Source: Gyromitra esculenta (lineage: Eukaryota; Ascomycota; Pezizomycetes; Pezizales; Discinaceae). From it: 64,000 nt of DNA. Shown here piece after piece: positions 27,943 to 41,634 of this stretch. Made by a program: the position numbers and the translations under genes. The stretch's first letter is position 1; each line of letters opens with the position of its first letter. A model generated the notes under the pieces. The model worked only from the letters and a program-made list of their open reading frames with translations, searched no databases and was not told the DNA's origin. The stretch lies in the NCBI GenBank assembly GCA_038503075.1, contig JBCAML010000005.1:1674001-1738000 (forward strand). Reading direction: 5' to 3'.

Positions 27943-30900
27943 TAGTGATTTTGTATAGTAATTATATCTTCATATTCTATCACTCGATACAAATCCCGAG
28001 TATAGTAGTACATTTTATTTATTTATGTTTGTATACATAACTTGGAAACTATCAATATTCTTTGTTGGAGAAGCTTCCTAATATGGGAATCTTCTAGGTG
28101 TGGCTTCGGGGGTGGATATTAGGAGAGACATAGCTCCGAGCCCGCGGGCACACGGGGGGTTCTAGAAGAATATTGTCAAGTATATATGGACGGAGCCTGT
28201 AGAGAATCAAGCAATCGATTTCATTCGTCCCTGATATTGCATCATTCTTAATTAAGAACCTCAAATCCACCAAAAAAATATCTTGCTAACCAAAGGCAAC
28301 TTGGTTCCCGAGAGCTCGAGCGTATCCTAACACTCTCTCGGCTGATGTGTAGGCAAGAAAAACGCTAGAATTTATCTTGGGGGTATAACATGCATTAGGG
28401 TTCGTTTTTTTATCGCCTCCCTGTTTATCCTCTACTCTGTCACCTTACACACATGCGGGGTTCGAGCTCTTGCTGATAGATAAACTGTTCTGTGAGTTAA
28501 CGTTAGCTACGTATTCTAGCTTAGACACTTGATTTCAAAGACGACTCTCCACCCGTTTGCGGGAACATTTATCTAAACATAAACTAGAACCCTCTGTAGC
28601 AGCATATCCCTGGTTGCTCACAATTTCCGGTATCCTCCGGTCCATTATCAAACCTTGCTTTTTCCAAACAGGACTTGGCAGTCATATAGTATATATCCAA
28701 GCTATGCAGTGTACTTTCCGTGGGCAAACGCGAAATGGCAGAGAGGGTGTTGGAATCGTGGGTGATTTGGTGAATTTCCTGAAGCTAAGATAGAAATTTG
28801 TTGCTCGCAGTTTTTACTTAGATCTTGTGTACTATAGTAGAACTCTGTTTAGGTTTGAGGGTTTCTACAAGATTCCTGGAAAATAAAATAGTGAGTGCCA
28901 ACCAGCAAACCCCTAAGAGAACAAATCCCAAACAGCAAGATCTACGAATTAGTACCATTTATAATAGATCGTACGCGCGAGAGGCCACGAGGCGTATACA
29001 AGCTAGAATCCTCCCCTCCCTAGGATTAGACGGGTCTGGGACTCTATCGCAATGCCATGTAGCCCTTCAGCTTGCGATAATAGAGTGGCTGCTGGCCAAA
29101 GTTATTATTTAGGGATCGCCCTCCTAGTAGCTATAGGCTAGAACACAAGAGATTATGCGCTTATAGTAAGCGACGATTATAAAAGGCGCCCTCCTAATCA
29201 CGGCTGTAAGTATTTGCCAAAAAATAAAGCTTGCGACGTGGGTAAACCTCGGCAGCAACCATGCCCCATTAACAACACAACTCCCCAGCCCACAATCAAC
29301 TTACCACTGCTGTTTATTTTGTGGCTGTTCTATCTACACATTAGTCTGTAGTTTATAATTGTTGGTGTTAAATTCCGTAGGCTGTAGCCTCCAGAATGTA
29401 GATTTGGCTGTTACCCAACTTTGCCCCCGTTACAACCCTTTTTTTGGCTAGTATATTAGAACATGCTTATCGGCAATGGGCACGTACACTCTTCGCGGGT
29501 AGCATCTGAGCCACACCAAAGAGAATATTAATTAAGATTTGAGGAAGCAAAAATCTATCTCACCAATCATCCGGCGCTTATTTCCCTAAAATGCACTTCT
29601 CGTCAAGCACGCTCCGTAACGAGGTAATAGGAATTATATAAATGCAAGGGATATCTAACCTGAAAATCCAGACGTAGTGGGCATGAGTGACATCGACTAT
29701 TAGTAACTATAGTATACAAATACAATGGCCGCGTTAGATTCAAAGTCTTTGGGTAAGAGCTCGAGCCCCTTAATATGTGGGGAAAGGGTAATGTAAATGA
29801 ATCTAGATTCATATGCCACGTCATTTGGTTGAAATGTTATTTCGACCGATTTCTGAAATTTTGAAATTTTTGGGTTGCAGTAGTTGAGCCCCACCGACAC
29901 GGGAAATCCTTGCTGCTGGCATACGCAAGCTTGGCTCGATCATCATGAAAAAGTAAGATGTTCCCACAAACAGTGTGGCAAATGGGGATAAGAGGACCAA
30001 TGAGCTTTACTTGAAATTCCGATGGAAATCGAAAGGATTCTACCCCCGATTTAGCAAACATTAGACATTTTGTTAGAACAAGTGAAATGTGCACCCTTGG
30101 GGAAACGAGTGATTGATTGTGAACCATTGCATGTGAAACACGGCATCTTTGCGGGGAGTAAACGGGGAATCTGCACTAAAGAAGAAAGGGGATGGGAGAA
30201 AAAAGAAAAGAAACGCAGTCGCCGCTGATAAAGAGGTCAGTGTTCAATTCAACAGCGCCAGGAGTGATCATGCTGCAGTCTGAATTTTTTTCTATTTAAG
30301 AAACATTTTACTTTGGTTTGTTGGTGAGTTATGCAAAGAATCTGGAGGGCAGATGACTGATAGTGTTGCCGGTGGATGATACCGTAGGTATAGCATATAC
30401 GCTAATGGCGTTATATTGCCGAACCCTCCGTCAGCCATAGGATATACGTGCCCGCTACCGGGAAGTTCCAGGGTATTTTTGTGCGGTTTCATGTATTGTA
30501 TTTATCTACCACATTTCATAGCAGGCTTACCCTGCTGCTATTGCAGCTGCATAAGTAGATTTGTTAAGCATATACGTTTGATGTATCATAGTGAAAGAAG
30601 CGATGGCTATGAGGTGGCCATGACCCGGGCAGGTTTGTTCGTGCCCTTTTTAAAGAAATACCGCCAGGGAAACCACAGAGAAAACTCGTCGCCACGGAGG
30701 AAACCAGAGTTCTTGTGGCGTTGATCTGGATCGACATGGGTCCAGCCTGCGATCAAAAGCCCTAAATCGCCGGTTTCAGTACACTGATTGGATAGGAGCC
30801 ATTACAATCAACGAGATGGCGTGAAAAGGCTTGCCTAAGTTACCCCTATCGCTCCGTGCACCATAGCTCTACACCTCAAAAATAGATGCTTTGAAAAGCC

Positions 30901-33900
30901 TGGGGAAACTCTATTAGATGGGATGCAGCAATGCTCCGTGCTCGTATCGAAATCCATTGGCTTTCGGGCATTAAGTAAATTGTCATGCAAATGTGCTGAT
31001 AGGTTAAGAGAATTCTCCTCAAACTATCGGTTGGGAAACCTTGTGGACACGAAACTGCTGCACAAAGCTGGGGGCCAACAGTCCTCGTGGTCGTTGCGGT
31101 GGTTATCGATGCGGGGATCATCACAATCTGTCTACGCCGTACTCTAAGCAGCGGTGAGAGTGCCAGCCACACAAATCTCCGACTAAATTATTCCTGGTAA
31201 CCATTTGGAGGCATCCCAGTTCTTTCTCTCTTTGGAATGCTACTGGCCTGATAAGTTATTGGACGAACCATTTTTGCAGCCTTTAGTTAGTTTTCTGTGC
31301 ATGCAGCTAGGTATTTGGCTTGGCTCATTGTCGTATATCTCGGAGAGTCAAGCTTCTTTGGCAGTTCTTACCTTTTCTCTCCATTTCATTCCTAGCCGGA
31401 ATATCGTTGTCTCGACCCAGTAATACGTTTTTGCCCGCTGACCACCCTAAAAAGATGTATGGCCTAGATGATGTGTGAATGGTCCTATACGCGCATTGCA
31501 CGGCGACCAGATTCTCCAAAATTAGTTCAGGAATTCCAGGTTTCCTCAGAGTACACTATATCTCCTCCATTTAGCAAGACTACTGTAACTCACCATTGCT
31601 TGTGCGGGCAACGGCGGTCCAGACTCTGAAGCTCTGCATTTCGAACTAATTAGAAGTCCAGGGCCTCCAGGGCCTCCTACTCTGACAGAAGCTGTGGTAC
31701 CATGAGTATGCATACCCGCTCGCTTGTCGGTTCTGGTGCCAAAGAGTGGCGTCGATATCGCGTCGTTCCGATCCATCAAGTCCCCCGTGCAGATCGCATG
31801 TATCAACATCGTGGCTGTTACTAGTCTCAGCAAGCGACTCGGGCCAGCTCAAGCTGAAAAGTATCCGTCCGCCAGACAGGCACCTCGCCAAATGCGCTCG
31901 AATGGGGATCCCGAGATTATGCGAGACCCACGCCTAGATGTCCATTCAAGTGCACTATGGGCCTTTTGCATTTTTGGGGATTATACGAGTGGATATTGTA
32001 GCCGCCGGTGAATAATTTCCGAGTATGATACGTGTGGATTCCGTGAATCCCGGGAATTCTTGCGCTGAGTTGTCAATTTTTAAAGAAAAAAAGAATGATG
32101 TCCTGTATACCGATATTAAATCGGCCTGAGGTACGGGAGTAACGATCCTTCCTTTTTTGTACCACGAAGTATACGTAAGAAACAATGGTTTTTTTCAACG
32201 TTCTTGGGGCTTTCACGTACCTCGCATGGTTTCGAGTAAGAAGTAATAAATCCAATGACCATGCCTGTGAAACAGGTAAATTCTGAAGAAGAAATGATGG
32301 TGATTCCTAGTTTGTAAAGTGGATGATACGAGTTCCCTATCACTGAATGTGGAAATACAAAAATATTAAGAACTAGTTTCCAAAAAAAAAAAAAGATCAA
32401 ATGGCGGAAAATATGATAAGGCAGAATAAAATCACAGAAAATTCAACCACGTGACTTGCGGTAAAGCTAGAATCTCGGGGAATATAATTTAAAAGGGTGA
32501 AAAAAGAGAAGTGTTATATACCAAGGGAAAACTTGACCAATATAAAATGATCCCTGGTGTCTGCCTTTTCAGCCTTCCCGGCGGGAGCTTCCGAAAAAGA
32601 AAGAAATACCCCAAATATATAAGAAAAAGAAAATTCCCCGTACGCTGCGCCATTCGATCCAGGATTCTGGAGCCGTTTTATCGTGTTCCATTATTTTTCC
32701 TTTTTTCTCTCCTTTCCCGGATACTTCTCTTGTATCAAGCACAGTCCTTAAACTCCGTTTCTGAATTTGCCATAAACATCTATCCCTACCCTTCAAGTAT
32801 CCCAGACCTACGCCATTCGTGGTGACGCAAAACACTGCTGGCTAATCGTGATCAATGGCCGCAAGTACCTTTGTAACCGGAAGTGGCCTAGAGTAAGCAT
32901 ATACCTCACACATTAAGATAAATTCACTAGTTTATGGAACTAGATTTCAGAAAGGAAATGGGATGTCTCGTACTACTGCATTTCTCGCCTATCCGATGCT
33001 CCTCCAGTACTACGTTTACACCACAGCGTTTTGTACCTTGACTGGATACATACAGCGAACACCAAGCTTTCACGAGGAGCCTGAAGTGACCTAGATTTTC
33101 AAGTGACATGCGCCCTCATTAGTTAAAAAGTTTTCTCGTAGATCTGTACTGCAGAAATTTTTAGATTCAATATCTGTTACTTACCACAACCCATGTAATG
33201 AACTCGAGTAAAATCACACATTTTTAATGACAGTATCTTATATCAGGAAATAGAACGAGAACACCAAGAGAATTGGATGAGTATCGAGGTAATGTAGATA
33301 TGACGATTTCTTATTTAAATAGGGCCAGCGGAGAGAGCGATACGCAGAGAAGACTGAGGATGAGTCGGGAGGTATCAATAAGCCTTAGACGTGAGAAGTT
33401 GCAAGCAATCGATTATTCATGATGAAGAGAAGTTAATAATGGAGGCCGTAGTCTGCCTTATATCGACGTGTCAGGGAGCAGTCTCTCGAACCCAACTGCC
33501 ATGCAATGTCGGTCAATGAGAAAGTGGAACAAGCAAAAACGGAAAAGAAAAATAGAAGAGCTAGATATTGAGTCCGTGGGCGGTTGAAACTCGATTCCGA
33601 GGCGAGATCCCCGGTAACTATTATTGACCTCCAACAACCCGATTCGAGGTACATATGTCGAAATTCCCAGGACGTTGGTCCTTGCCCTGACAAATTGGAA
33701 CAGCAGTTGTCTAAAGTGGATCATATTGATAGATTGATCGATTTTCTCGTCCCTTTTTGCCCCTCACCCTTGCGGTGGCTGTCCAGATCTCGTTAGATCT
33801 AGGTACCGACATCCCGTTGATTTCAACTCTCGATTCGCATGCTGCCAGGGTGGCAATAGATCGAGTTTACCGCATTGCTTTATTTGGGAGGAGAGGCCTG

Positions 33901-36900
33901 GGAGAAGACTGGCTAGTCTGATCAGGTAAAAACAGACCGTATGGTTACCAATAATACGAAAAACTCCCACAAGGAAAATCCAACTAGAGCAGAGGCTTTT
34001 CCAGGGATAGTTCCTCTGGGATGCAGCAACTCATCTGCATCCCCACCAGGTAGGGCCCTAAAGACTACATCTGCGTAGCCTGAATCAGAACTGGAGTTGT
34101 TTCAGGTCGGCTGATTGCCATGGATCAATCAATTGTGGTGTGTGGTGTGTGGTGATATCCTTTTGTTCCTTTAACACGTCCCAGAGGTTGCGAGATTGCT
34201 ATCCATATCCGTTTAGGAGGATGAAGTAAAAATGCAGCGAATTATTTGAGACGTGGCCTCAGAGAGGCGTGTGTGTGGGACCATCACGACCATTAACTTG
34301 GGGGGGGGAGAGGAAGAAAAGAAAAGGTCCCCAGGTTATTACGCGACCGTTTTCGTCTGGATAAGACAGGTATTGCGTGTTGTCTTGCGTCTGACAGGGA
34401 AAAAAACCGTGGTTTGACTAAGTTTGAGATTGCGACAACCCAAGTCAAGCTTCACCCGATGGGATATATATCCCGGTATCTCCAAGATCTTACATCACAT
34501 AGCTTTCTCTTTTAATTGCGATTAAACATGTTGTAGCTATACTGAAACGTGATTGTAGCAGGTTATATATCGTGAGTAAATTCACTCGGTAGAGTGGTAA
34601 TAAAGTGACATTTGATATCCCACATGTGCATAGTTTGGTTCTGATTGAAGTGAGAGTCCAGATCGGTTTTTTTTTTCTCGAGTCAAACGGAGCAGCAATG
34701 ACCAAGATAAAGTTGGGTGAACGGATTATTGTTGCAAAGAGGGCTCGCCAGAATGCAAAGTCGCCCAGAATGGCACTGAAATATTCGAAAGGTGCCCGTT
34801 CACCCCACAGTTTTTCGATTCCATCGAATGGTAAATAGGAAATCGTGTGACGTGAAATGTATATATGATGTGCATCTCAGCTGCAGTCAAACATAAAAAA
34901 ATCTGGGAAGTTTGCTAGTTCCATTTCATAATATCTCCCCCTTCTACATGTAGATGGAACGGGCCTCTCTATGCAAGTACTGCATATGTACTCTGAAGGT
35001 CCGTTCTATTACGTGCATCACCCAAGGCCAACCAGCCTGTCGTCTTGGGAGATGGAGAACCGCAGGGCCGGGAGAAATCCTTCGCTATGGCGGCCACTCA
35101 CACCACGTTGCGTCCTTTCATGGTGTTGGAACGAGTGCTGTCACCCGTCTCCCTCGCCTTGACTCGTTGCAGCCCCCAGCAAGGGCGGGACTCGGCTCCA
35201 CAAATCTCAGACGTCGCGCCCCCAACCCATTTACCCTACCGAGTGTGCATCTGCTTCCTGCCGATTCGGGCCGTTCCTCTTTGAGCCGCCCCTTCCGCAC
35301 TTAGATGATCCTCATCCATGATACAGGGCGAAGAGTCCCTAAGTTACCAATTGTTTCGCTGTTTATACACCCGCATACTGTTTTCACTCTATGTAAAGTG
35401 TTTCCATGCAGGTTCTATGACCCGTTCACATTTTTTGTGCATGCTCGGAGATTTTGTAATATGTTTCCTCGTTTCCAAATTCGGGCACGGGAAAATCTTC
35501 CTGCACAAGAACAGAAACGGACAATCGAGATTGCTGGTGCTGTCACTCTCGATTAACGGAATCTTTTCGCGTTCGGTACCGGATGTTACCAACTCCCAAT
35601 ATCTGGCTGGTTGGAACGGGTTTATGCCGGTACTTTTTTCCCGAATCCCGGTTTTATCGAGCGATTCTGCGCACAGCACTCCGTTATTGAACGAAGCGTG
35701 CAGAATATGTTGGGCCACGGCCCCAAGAACCGGGTACTATGCAGTGTGATATGTGGTGACGATGTGAAAATGAAGATCACGTTCAAATGTTCTTTCAACC
35801 ATTACAGCTACATGCGGTTTATGCATTGTAAATACAAAACGACACCCTATAAGATACTACGATCTAGCTTTCTGAAACTTTATATAAGATACAACCTTGC
35901 GTCAAGGTGTATATCGAGAATTCAATAGATTGCTGCTGATCCATCCCTCAGCTCGATGTATGGCGATTTGAATATTCTTTTTCACAGCGCATGGTGGAAA
36001 TTAGTACCAAGAGTTTTTCCTATCATTCGAAAATCGCTGGTGTCTTTCTTTTATTTCTATAGTGAACTGTTCTTTTAGCTCCAATTTAGCCCTTGGCTAT
36101 ATTGTATGTACTCAATTGCAGTTGGCTAGGGTGACTGTCATCAAACCAAGAGCGTTGGTTTCTACTTCGGTTATAAATAGCTTTATTTTGTTTTAATCGT
36201 TCCCTAATAATTGGATGCGAGCAGCCGAGACACTTGCCGTAAGAGAAAAAAAAAAGTCTGGAATAGAGAGAAATTCGCAGTTAATTTCCCGACGGACACG
36301 TATGTCACATACAAGGTATATTGCTTCTATCTCTGAATGGTTTTAGCGACTACTGTAAGTTTCTTATGATATAGCGGTGGTGGTTTAAACCTACGTAGTA
36401 CATAAATTCGTTTCGACTTGTTTGATATTCTTTCCGATATATCACTTGGCCTGGGCCGTAAAGTTGGCCCTCGACCCCCCCCTTGAAGTTTTCCGAAGTC
36501 AATTATGTGGGACAGCAAACGGGAATGAACGTAAAAGAAAAAGAAATACTGGCAATACCCACTTACCGCCGGAAGCTTCCATCTGGTGAACGTATCGCGA
36601 AAAAGAAGAAAGAATACCGGAAAACTCCATGGTACCGCCCCCGTCCACGAATCAACTCCATATGCATTGTACGCGCGTACGCGCGCTTTTCTGTTAGCTA
36701 TATCACAAGATATATGCAATCTATGAAATGCCTATCTTGTATAAAAAAAAACTGAGCTCTTAATTAGATAGGATTGAAAGGTGGTCGTCTAGTTCATATA
36801 CGAAATCACATTAATAAGGATAAATGTCATTCTGGATTCCTCTTTTCCGGTCATCCAACTCACAGGTTTCAGCTTTAACCTTGATGAAGTTTATTCCAAG

Positions 36901-38225
36901 GGATAATCCTCATGTCATCCTTCTCTCATGTTCTCTCCATGTTCCGCGTGGGGGAACTTGCGGTGGCATCTGCCTCTACGCATATTACGCTTGTAATTAG
37001 CAAGTCTTGGCAATTTTTTCACCGACTCCCGGAGTGGTCACGACAATTGGTTAGAGCTGTCTGATCGAGGTTTTGGACGAAAGCGGATAGCTGAATCACT
37101 GTTCCTTGACTAAAATGTGGGAGACGGCCTTCATGGTCCAGACTTCCCTGCTATAACTAGCCTAGAAAGGTCTAGCTTGGGAAATTGATGGCAGTGCATC
37201 TGGAGAACCTCTTAGATCAGCTTGGAAGTTTGAGAAGAGGAACTGTGGGGGTTATAACTGTGTACGAGTTGGTAATCAATCCTTGTATTCGAAAAAACGT
37301 TAGTACAACCACCAATTTGGCCATGCAACGAAGGGTGGGAAGATATAATTTACTTGGAGTGTTTTTGGGATACAGCTATCTACTATCGCCCGTCAGTGCT
37401 AGATGGTTTCACAAAGAGGAAATATTAGGATCTCTCTCAGCTCGGCTTGATCTGTTGTCTCAGATATCGAAAGCCTTGAGTACGGGCAACGAAATACTGT
37501 ATATAGAGTATACATAATCCATGTCAATCGCTTAAATCTCCGAAAAGTCCTATGAGTTGATAAATAAACGGGTTTCAAGGTTCTACTGTTGACGTCCAAC
37601 GCTTCTGTATCCTCCAATCTCTTACGTCACCCATAGTGAATGTCACCTCCGGCCAATCACCCACATCGGAACTCCACGCCGTGTCAGACCACCCATGGGA
37701 ATCATAATTTACGGGCCAATTACCGTTCCAAGTAGGAATTCTGCCATCCGAATCATTCCGAGTAAATACTGTTCATTAAAGACTCGTTTTTGGACCTATC
37801 AGCAAGGGTATAACTCTGAAACGTTCTGTTAGTTTACGAACTGAAACGGAGTTCCAGACCTGGCAGGTCCCAACCGCCGCGCAACGATAGACTGGCCCAT
37901 CACTAATGAGAAATATATGTTCTCCATACTATTTCAATTACTATCTACCTATCTATCAAATGTTGTACAGGAGTATGGTATAAAATATGTTCCAAGGAGA
38001 GCGGGTTAAGAAAAGTAATAATCGAAGGAATGTATTCTAGGCCGGGATCTCAGCCTCTCGGGCTAAGTATTCGGTTGATACTCGATAGTTCTGAACGCCA
38101 AAATTTGCCGTGAGGGCGATCCATGTGAGTACAAAGGGACTATATTCAAGAAAGCCACAATAAAAACCAATACTGGCATCTTAAGGGAAACATGGCCAGT
38201 TTGTCGTCAACCAAGAGTGGATTTT
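27943..38225. other. About 10 kb gene-poor interval
   Basis: No ORF longer than about 145 codons and none with a recognisable domain. Mostly AT-rich, with homopolymer runs (for example poly-A at 32383-32394 and 36246-36254). A GC-richer patch lies at about 35000-35320. I see no LTR, TIR pair, tRNA or rRNA. Small spliced genes or lncRNAs cannot be excluded: a minus-strand ORF at 31833-31596 begins with a signal-peptide-like MLRLVTATMLIHAIC and ends in a good GTGAGT donor, but I cannot complete it. Confidence 0.5.
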
Positions 38226-40457
38226 TTAACGCTCGTCAGTGTCGTCGGCAGCGTCCAGGGCGTCGTTATCCACCCACCCTTGAGCTTTTTCGACGGCCTT
38301 TTCCCACAGCAGAAATAATCCACTCCGCTGAGATTCAGTTGTGGTGGGGGTAAATGTTTTACGACCCTCACGGTTGATACTTTTGAGTTCTAAGAAGTCT
38401 TTCCACACATTGACGGCGAATCCTGCCGCGATTGCTGCGCCAAGAGCTGTGGTTTCGCGCATTTGAGGTCGATCAACATCAATTCCTATAGGTTAGATTA
38501 GCACACCACCAGAAAAGACAGTTAAGATATCTCAAATATCAAAGAATTACCCATGATATCAGCTTGCAGCTATGATCTATTATTAGCTAACTCTAAATGA
38601 ACTAGAAAGAACTATGATGAGATGCTCACCTGCATGCACACATCCGAATTGCTCATTCCTCCGTCTACGGCGAGAGTGTGTAACGCTGTACCACTATCTT
38701 TTTCCATCGCGTGGAGAATCGCCTTCGTTTGGAAACATGTTGCCTCGATGGTCGCCCTGGCGATATGCTCCTTAGTGGTATATTGCGTAATGCCAACTGC
38801 ATCGGCATGTTAATGACCACTACAGTATGAGTCTAAAACTGCGGCGTATACTGACAGATAGTTCCCCTGGCGTCATCAATCCAATACGGGGCAAACAACC
38901 CCGAGAACGCGGTAACGAAAACTACGCCGCCACTATCTGCATCTCAACCTTGTCAATCCAAATTAATTTATAGGGTGTATATCAAGCGAAGCAAATAAGC
39001 GAACGGGGAAGCGAGCAAGGCCAAGAGATTACAGCATACCCTTAACTTTAGATGCTAACTCGCCGATCTCGCCTGAATGTTTAATTAATCCAAGATTATC
39101 CCGAAGAAACTTTACTGCTGAACCGGCGACAGCAATTGAGCCTGGAATACGAGATTAGATTAAATATGCTCACTTTGAGAACCGTTTGTTGAAACGAGCA
39201 CATACCCTCGAGAGCATATACTGGCTTGTGCCCCTTGAATGCATAGGCAACAGTAGTCAAAAGTCCGTTCTTTGATATAACGGGTTCATGGCCGGTATTA
39301 TACAGCAGGAAACACCCGGTTCCGTAAGTGTTCTTGGCCATTCCTGGTGTGAAAGCACACTGTCCAACCAATGCAGCGCTCTGGTCACCTAGACACCCAG
39401 CAATCCTTATACCTTTGAGAATACCGTTGCTAAGGGACCCGTAGGCATTTGGATCCGATGAAGGTACAATTTTGGGCATATTCACGCCCCTGACGCCGAA
39501 AAAGTCGATGAGAAAATTGTCGTACTCTAACGTCTTGATATTACAAAACATAGTTCTTGAAGCATTAGTGGGATCAGTGACATGAATTCCATTTTCCACA
39601 CCACCAGTCAAGTTATAGATTAACCACGAATCAACAGTTCCAAATGAACAACGACCAGCCTTGACAGAAGCCTGGACAGCCGGGACGTGTCGCACCATCC
39701 ACAATAGCTTGGCGCCAGATGGGTATGTAGAGAGTGGGAGACCGCAGAGAGTTCGAAGTTTATCCGAACCATCTTTCTTCCGTAATTCGTGGACGAGTTT
39801 GGATGTACGGGTATCAGGCCACACTATGGCATTATAGAGCGGTTTCCCTGTTTCGGTATCCCATACGACCTGGCAAAAGCAAATAGATCAGCCTTTGAAC
39901 CGGGATTGGGGTTTAAAGTTTAAGGATTCGTTATATATATATATATTTCCTGTAAGAATGAACGTGACCGGAGTTTAGGGCGTGGGGGCTATTTACCGTT
40001 GTTTCTCGTTGGTTCGTGATCCCAATAGCTTTGATATCATCCACCTCATAGCCCTCCTGCAAGAAATCTTCGGTAGCTCGCTCAATGCAGGTATTTACCG
40101 ACCTCACCAATTCATAAGGATCGTGTTCTATCCAGCTATTACCTCATCCACCGCAGTTAGCAATCTGAGCTGTTCGGGTGACTAAGATCTCGGGGTCAAT
40201 TACCCCGAGTGTGGGTATAGCTGCTCGAACTCCATTTGGTAGCTTGCACGCGGCGTGCCAGTACTATCAAAAATCAAAAACCGAGAACTGGTGGTGCCCT
40301 GGTCAATTGCAGCGGTGAAAGATTCTCGGGGGCCATTTTTCCTTCGTTGACGAGGTATAGTAGGGCTATGAGAGATGTTGTTCAGGTCACTGCGTGATGA
40401 GCGACGGCTACTAGCTGTGCTGCTGCTTGCTGTAGATTTAGAAGAACTGGAACCCAT
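38226..40457 (-). CDS. Glycerol kinase
   Basis: Eight exons (minus order): 40457-40204, 40135-39997, 39869-39206, 39141-39040, 38942-38856, 38796-38630, 38569-38551 (a 19-nt microexon) and 38485-38226, giving 563 aa. Introns are 59-127 bp. It phosphorylates glycerol with ATP to sn-glycerol 3-phosphate, the entry step for growth on glycerol and for glycerolipid synthesis. FGGY-kinase features: IDQGTTSSR phosphate loop (51-59), GITNQRETT, signature [37 protein letters not shown], and the C-terminal [19 protein letters not shown] Ser-rich extension of about 45 residues precedes the catalytic core; M1-G2-S3-S4-S5-S6 fits an N-myristoylation consensus. An in-frame upstream ATG at 40515-40517 would add 20 residues (MRPLIRFHLSN...). 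Confidence 0.92.
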
Positions 40458-41634
40458 TAGAATTGGCTGTGAGCAAGAATGCAAATTGCTGAGATGGAAT
40501 CTGATTAAAGGGCGCAACAGGAGCAGACAATGGAAGGACGTAGGGCAGACGTAGATGATCTGCTACGGAAAGCGTATTTATTTGAAGGTGTCTTTGTGAC
40601 GAGAGAGGGGATGCAGCAGTCCTTATTGTCCTCGGGGAAGTAAGAGCAGTAGATGATAGAGTAAGTAAGGATGCGCCGGAACGACGGTATATAGGCATTG
40701 TATTGTTCCGGTCGTACGAAGCACGAGACAGCATGGAAGGAAGGGGTGGGTGTCACACTTCAACGATCAATCACGAGTGATGCGGGGTGGTTGTAGTTGG
40801 TTGCAGCGACAGAATCGAATTTGGGTGGTTGTGGATGGCCCAGGTACTCGAGGATTTTCAGCAAGGAACGTCACGTCACGCCTGGCTACGTCCTCGTGAC
40901 TGAGGCTGAGGCTGATTTCGCCGGTTGAACTCCTATTCCCCCTATCTGTTTGCCTACAGTGCTAGCCATGTTGGAGATAGCCGACGTCTGCCGAGCACTG
41001 GAACGGTAAAGCGTTGCCCGGATAGCTGCCCGTTATCTTCTCCGCACTCATGTTCCTCTCGGGGATCAATGCCAAAGTCTCGTTTGGAGCCTCAATTACC
41101 GGCCTAAAACCCCTTAGCCTCTACCACATGCGTGTATACAACGGCAAGAAGACCCCGCTCCCCCACATACCCCCCCTTTATCTAATGCATAGAATCAGCC
41201 GTCTATGTGCTTTGGCCTTGGGGTGAACCTTGATTTAATCAAAATGACTGCTCAAACGGTAGAATTGTACTTTAATTCGTTATCTCTCGCGTTTCTGACA
41301 CCGATGGGTTGGCAAGGCAAAGTAATTTATTGTGGTATAGTCGGAACTCCAATTAACTTCTCTTATTTGGCAGCTAACACGTGCCAATGGATTTGTGACT
41401 TTTTCTTGGGGAATGAGTCTTTTTTTCTTACTCTTTCACTCTTGGAAAACGCAATAGATGGCACCGTGAAGTCATCGCTCATAGCATATTGCTATTGTAC
41501 CAAGGAAAAAGAAAAGAACAGAAAAAAAAAGGAAGTCACAGTTTTCCAGATTCCCAATTCTCCAGACACCATGTGGTTGAAATTGAACCCAAGATATTTT
41601 ACTTTTATTTCGCACACAATTAAAAGGGAAACAC
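40458..41634. other. Intergenic interval between glycerol kinase and eL8 genes
   Basis: Contains the upstream region of glycerol kinase and the 3' flank of the eL8 gene. Short ORFs only. No specific control site identified. Confidence 0.35.

Noticed and set aside
28825..29112. 95-codon plus-strand ORF rich in Arg/Gln
   Set aside because: No domain or homologue recognised and no coding-like context; likely chance in AT-moderate DNA.
34954..35304. 116-codon ORF in the GC-richer patch, open in overlapping frames too
   Set aside because: Several frames and both strands are open, as expected from composition; no recognisable protein.
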